Source: Silene noctiflora | Lineage: Eukaryota; Streptophyta; Magnoliopsida; Caryophyllales; Caryophyllaceae | NCBI GenBank assembly: GCA_009801015.1 | Contig: VHZZ01007326.1 | Coordinates: 1 to 45,466, forward strand | DNA: 45,466 bases | Direction: 5' to 3' | Shown: piece after piece, positions 43,001 to 45,466 of the stretch | Position numbering within the stretch: the first letter of the stretch is position 1 | How the letters are laid out: each line of letters starts with the position of its first letter | Position numbers and translations under genes: made by a program | The notes under the pieces: generated by a model | Seen by the model: the letters and a program-made list of their open reading frames with translations, nothing else | The model's database searches: none | Told to the model about the DNA's origin: nothing

Positions 43001-44781
43001 TACACAAACAAGAATCTAGGTAGCACGGACACTCCTCCTAACTAGCCGTCCCGTGTCCGACACCGTGTCGGACACACGGACACCCGACACTCGTCGGACA
43101 CACGCCAATAGTTAGACGAGGAATAAAATGTCAAAAGAGATTGATTATAAGATGGGTTTGGTTGGGAAATGAGAATTATTTATAGTCAAGGTCAAATTTT
43201 ACCTTCACTTATGTAAATTTAATATCAAATACATTAAAAATATGAAATCATACGTTATTTATTACCAGAAAATATATATTTTATTAAATTTAAATAGCGT
43301 ATCCCGTGTCCTAAATTTTATGGGATGCCGTGTCACGTGTCCGTGTCCGTTTTGGTGCTACCTAGACAAGAACTCATGAATTTGATTTTAGTAGTCATCC
43401 TTTCACCTCACACATTTCCAGTTAGTGTCTATTTTAGATCGTAACCAATGATGAGCGAGGAAGCTAACTCAGGCTACCGCCCCCTCAATAACAAAAACCA
43501 AAATTTCCGCTTTTTAAAGTTATTTTATAGCATAGAATTAGTACATTATTACTTAATCGCACCCTAGAATTTGCAATCTTTGTGGCTCTTACTCAAAATT
43601 GTGCTTCAGTCAAGACTCATAACATAATGTTATTGATATGTCATTCTCACTATCGTTACAATATACGGAGTACTTTTTATAGTTATGTCAGATGTTTGAC
43701 CTCCAAAAAGTAGAGGTTACCTTTGGATCGGATTGGATTTGATGGGAGGGAGTATATCTTTTAACCGCTTGTCTTATTGAAGACGGATAGTACCCTCTCA
43801 GAATATCACAAGTGGGAGGGCAAGTGGGTGCTCCATTTAATTCCCATTTAATTTGCCACTTGCATATTGTGAGAGGGACACTATTCGTCTAGAGCTTGTG
43901 ACAGAAAGTGTCCGTCTTCAATAAAAATTGTTGATCTTTTAATCCGTCCACAAAAATTCAAATCTCACGGCGTACAATGTTGACTCTACAACTCAAACCC
44001 GTACCTGTCCAAAATATCTAAAACCTATACAGATTGGGTGATTGAGATGAAGCTAAAGTAAATCAAACCAAATCGATCCAAATCCGAACCGAATGATGAG
44101 TTTGCGAGCTACTCATGATTAAGTTTTCTATTAAACTGTTAATTATTTTTAATACTCCCTACGGAAATTAATGAGCAAACCAAATTGACACAAATGTGTA
44201 GTTAGTTAAACAAGAGCATTAATTTCCAATTAGCAAATTAAGCAAAACAACAATAACAACCCAGAAATAAGCAAACAAACAAAATAAAAGCAAAAAAAAA
44301 AAAAAAATACCTGAAATCTACAAATATAGAAATCATCACCAAAAGCAAGTTTAAAGCCATCAATAGGTTTAAATCTTGGATTCCTTGGCATAAAAGGAAC
44401 ACTTAAATTAACCAAAGCTTTAACCCTATCACCTCTAATCATTACAAAATTCCAAGCAATAATAGCACCCCAATCATGTCCCACAAGAAACACTTGCTCA
44501 ACACCGAGTTGATCAAGCAGTGCAATCAGATCACCAATCACATGAAAAGCTGAATACGCCGTGACGGATTCGGGAACGTCCGTATCCCCGAACCCACGAA
44601 GGTCCGGGGCTACGGCACGGTATCCAGCCGCGGATAAGGCAACTAGTTGGTGTCTCCATGAGTACCATAGCTCAGGGAAGCCATGGAGGAAGAGGATTGT
44701 TCCTTTTGTGGGTTCTCCTATGGTTGCAATGTGCATGTTTATGCCATTTACTTGGAGTTTTTTATGCTCTATTTTCTCCAT
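40081..44781 (-). CDS. Soluble epoxide hydrolase (alpha/beta-hydrolase)
   Basis: Three exons on the minus strand: 44311-44781, 40832-41070 and 40081-40327, giving 318 residues, usual for plant soluble epoxide hydrolases. The enzyme opens epoxides of fatty acids (cutin and defence oxylipins) to diols, without the phosphatase domain of the mammalian form. Oxyanion motif HGFP at 33-36 (LFLHGFPELWYSWRHQ); nucleophile Asp103 in LVGHDWGAIIAW; lid tyrosine in LNYYR (about 231-232); acid Asp262 in FIIEVLDSTHN; base His297 in EDAAHFINQERPEE. NWELTAPWTG and GFKKDVPLLEEVVV are family blocks. Most relatives have GDLD at the acid; here the sequence is EVLD. Codon 226 contains the N at 40865, so that residue (Thr in relatives) is unresolved. 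Introns are 3240 and 504 bp; the large one hosts two MITEs. The minus-strand TATA box is probably at 44819-44828. Confidence 0.92.
43016..43365. mobile_element. hAT-type MITE in epoxide hydrolase intron with 8-bp target duplication
   Basis: Termini CTAGGTAGCACGGACAC and the reverse complement CTAGGTAGCACCAAAACGGACAC form the inverted repeat. Flanks ACAAGAAT (43008-43015) and ACAAGAAC (43366-43373) agree at 7 of 8 positions. Internal CGTGTCCG/CGGACACG words repeat near both ends, as in a widespread plant family with GTGTCCGACAC motifs. No coding capacity; the element is about 350 bp. Confidence 0.8.
43775..43923. mobile_element. TTGAAGAC-type MITE with TA duplication
   Basis: The left terminus TTGAAGACGG and the right terminus CCGTCTTCAA are perfect inverted repeats flanked by TA on each side. 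Internal arms GATAGTACCCTCTCAGAATA and TATTGTGAGAGGGACACTAT also pair. It belongs to the same family as the copy at 23018-23175. Confidence 0.8.
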
Positions 44782-44818
44782 ATTTTTGTGTTGTTGGTTT
44801 GTGTGGGCGAAGCCTGAG

Positions 44819-44828
44819 TTTTTATAAG
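44819..44828 (-). promoter_or_regulatory. Possible TATA box of epoxide hydrolase gene
   Basis: The minus strand reads CTTATAAAAA about 40 bp before the ATG. Use of this box would leave a leader of only about 10-15 nt, so it may not be the main element. Confidence 0.35.
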
Positions 44829-45466
44829 AGGTGTGGATTTGGGAGATCGGTTGTTGTTAGGTGGGGGGTAATTTTTCTTGTTTTTACGGTGTTGGTGTCA
44901 TTGTGTGGGTGGAGGAGTTAAGGTAATTAAATGAAGGGAAAAGGTGGACAGTGTCTACTGTCTACTGTGTATGTGTGGGTGAGTTTGGGTGAGTTTGGGT
45001 TGTGGACACTGGACAGGAGTCCACAGAGCGGACATTTCCTACTCGTATACACGTCGATTACGCATCTTTTCTTATTTTAATTGTCTTTAAATAGTTTCCT
45101 ACTTCCTACACGTGATTTTTTTTCTTCCGGAGTTGATCGTCTAAGACCCTGTTTGTCAAAACTAACTGTAAAGGTATCTAAAACCTGAAAAGGTAGCTAA
45201 AACGTAAAAGGTAGCTTAAAATTAGGAGTTGATAAGATAGTTGATTTTTATTAAAAGTGTTTGGGAATTAGCTGAAAAGGTAGTTAATATTTGATCAAAT
45301 GACGTAAAAGGACATGATTATTATTGTTACCATTTATGTTTTTGCTATTATTCTTGTGTTATTATCATGGCGTTATCATTAATACTATTAAAGTAAAAGC
45401 CACTATACACAAATGTGATTATGTGTCAGCCTGTGATGAATCCACCGTATAAAAATACGCATAATA
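44829..45466. other. Upstream flank of epoxide hydrolase and window end
   Basis: No gene is seen. GGGTGAGTTTGGGTGAGTTTGGGT at 44979-45002 is a short tandem repeat. From about 45146 (CCCTGTTTGTCAAAACTAAC) with repeated AAGGTAGCTAAAA words, a MITE-like sequence probably begins and runs past the window end. Confidence 0.4.

Overview
The window looks like gene-bearing nuclear DNA of a flowering plant. Every recognised protein is plant-type, the coding regions are split by GT-AG introns, promoters carry TATA boxes, telo-boxes (AAACCCTAA) and site II elements (TGGGCY), and the gaps are AT-rich and full of MITEs, Helitron-like ends, tRNA-derived SINE relics and LTR debris. It is a eudicot; the frequent CTCCCTCCGT/TACTCCGTA motifs suggest a Caryophyllales species, but that is only an impression. 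Isolated N calls (5516, 28581, 28775, 28789, 28811, 40865) suggest an older or draft assembly. No rRNA, tRNA, CRISPR or virus-like gene was found.

Layout: (1) 1257-6225 (+) Peter Pan-like Brix protein, a 60S-subunit assembly factor, in 7 exons. (2) 7619-9701 (-) an LYR-motif protein of the MZM1/LYRM7 type in 2 exons. (3) 11511-12092 (+) a secreted pectinesterase/invertase-inhibitor-domain protein. (4) 13637-14596 (-) a short TRM/LONGIFOLIA-like protein with the DUF3741 motif. (5) 16096-19171 (-) the spliceosomal core protein SmD2 in 4 exons, the first coding exon being 5 nt. (6) 21314-22327 (+) a small LEA_3/SAG21-like protein in 2 exons. (7) 22328-29515, about 7.2 kb without a gene, holding MITEs, a 55-bp minisatellite, a Helitron-like end and a decayed RNase H fragment. 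(8) 29516-30001 and 31021-31515 (-) a tandem pair of secreted DUF538 proteins. (9) 32.9-35.9 kb, LTR sequence in inverted (head-to-head) arrangement, with a primer-binding site and an array of ACTCG-NN-CGAGT dyads between the arms. (10) 36586-39165 (+) ribosomal protein eL18 in 5 exons, the first being only the ATG. (11) 40081-44781 (-) a soluble epoxide hydrolase in 3 exons.

The genes do not form a pathway; this is ordinary plant gene order. Three belong to RNA or ribosome production (Peter Pan-like, SmD2, eL18) and these share telo-box plus site II motifs and very short first coding exons. The LEA promoter has two RCCGAC (DRE/CRT) cores close to its TATA box, which fits a stress-induced gene.

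Exon boundaries were assigned by hand from reading frame, splice dinucleotides and remembered family conservation. All multi-exon models close in frame at lengths expected for the families (338, 111, 109, 96, 187 and 318 aa). The most unusual non-coding structures are the inverted LTR pair with its dyad array, a 906-bp inverted-repeat element in an SmD2 intron, a Helitron-like insertion in the LEA intron and two hAT-type MITEs with 8-bp target duplications in introns.
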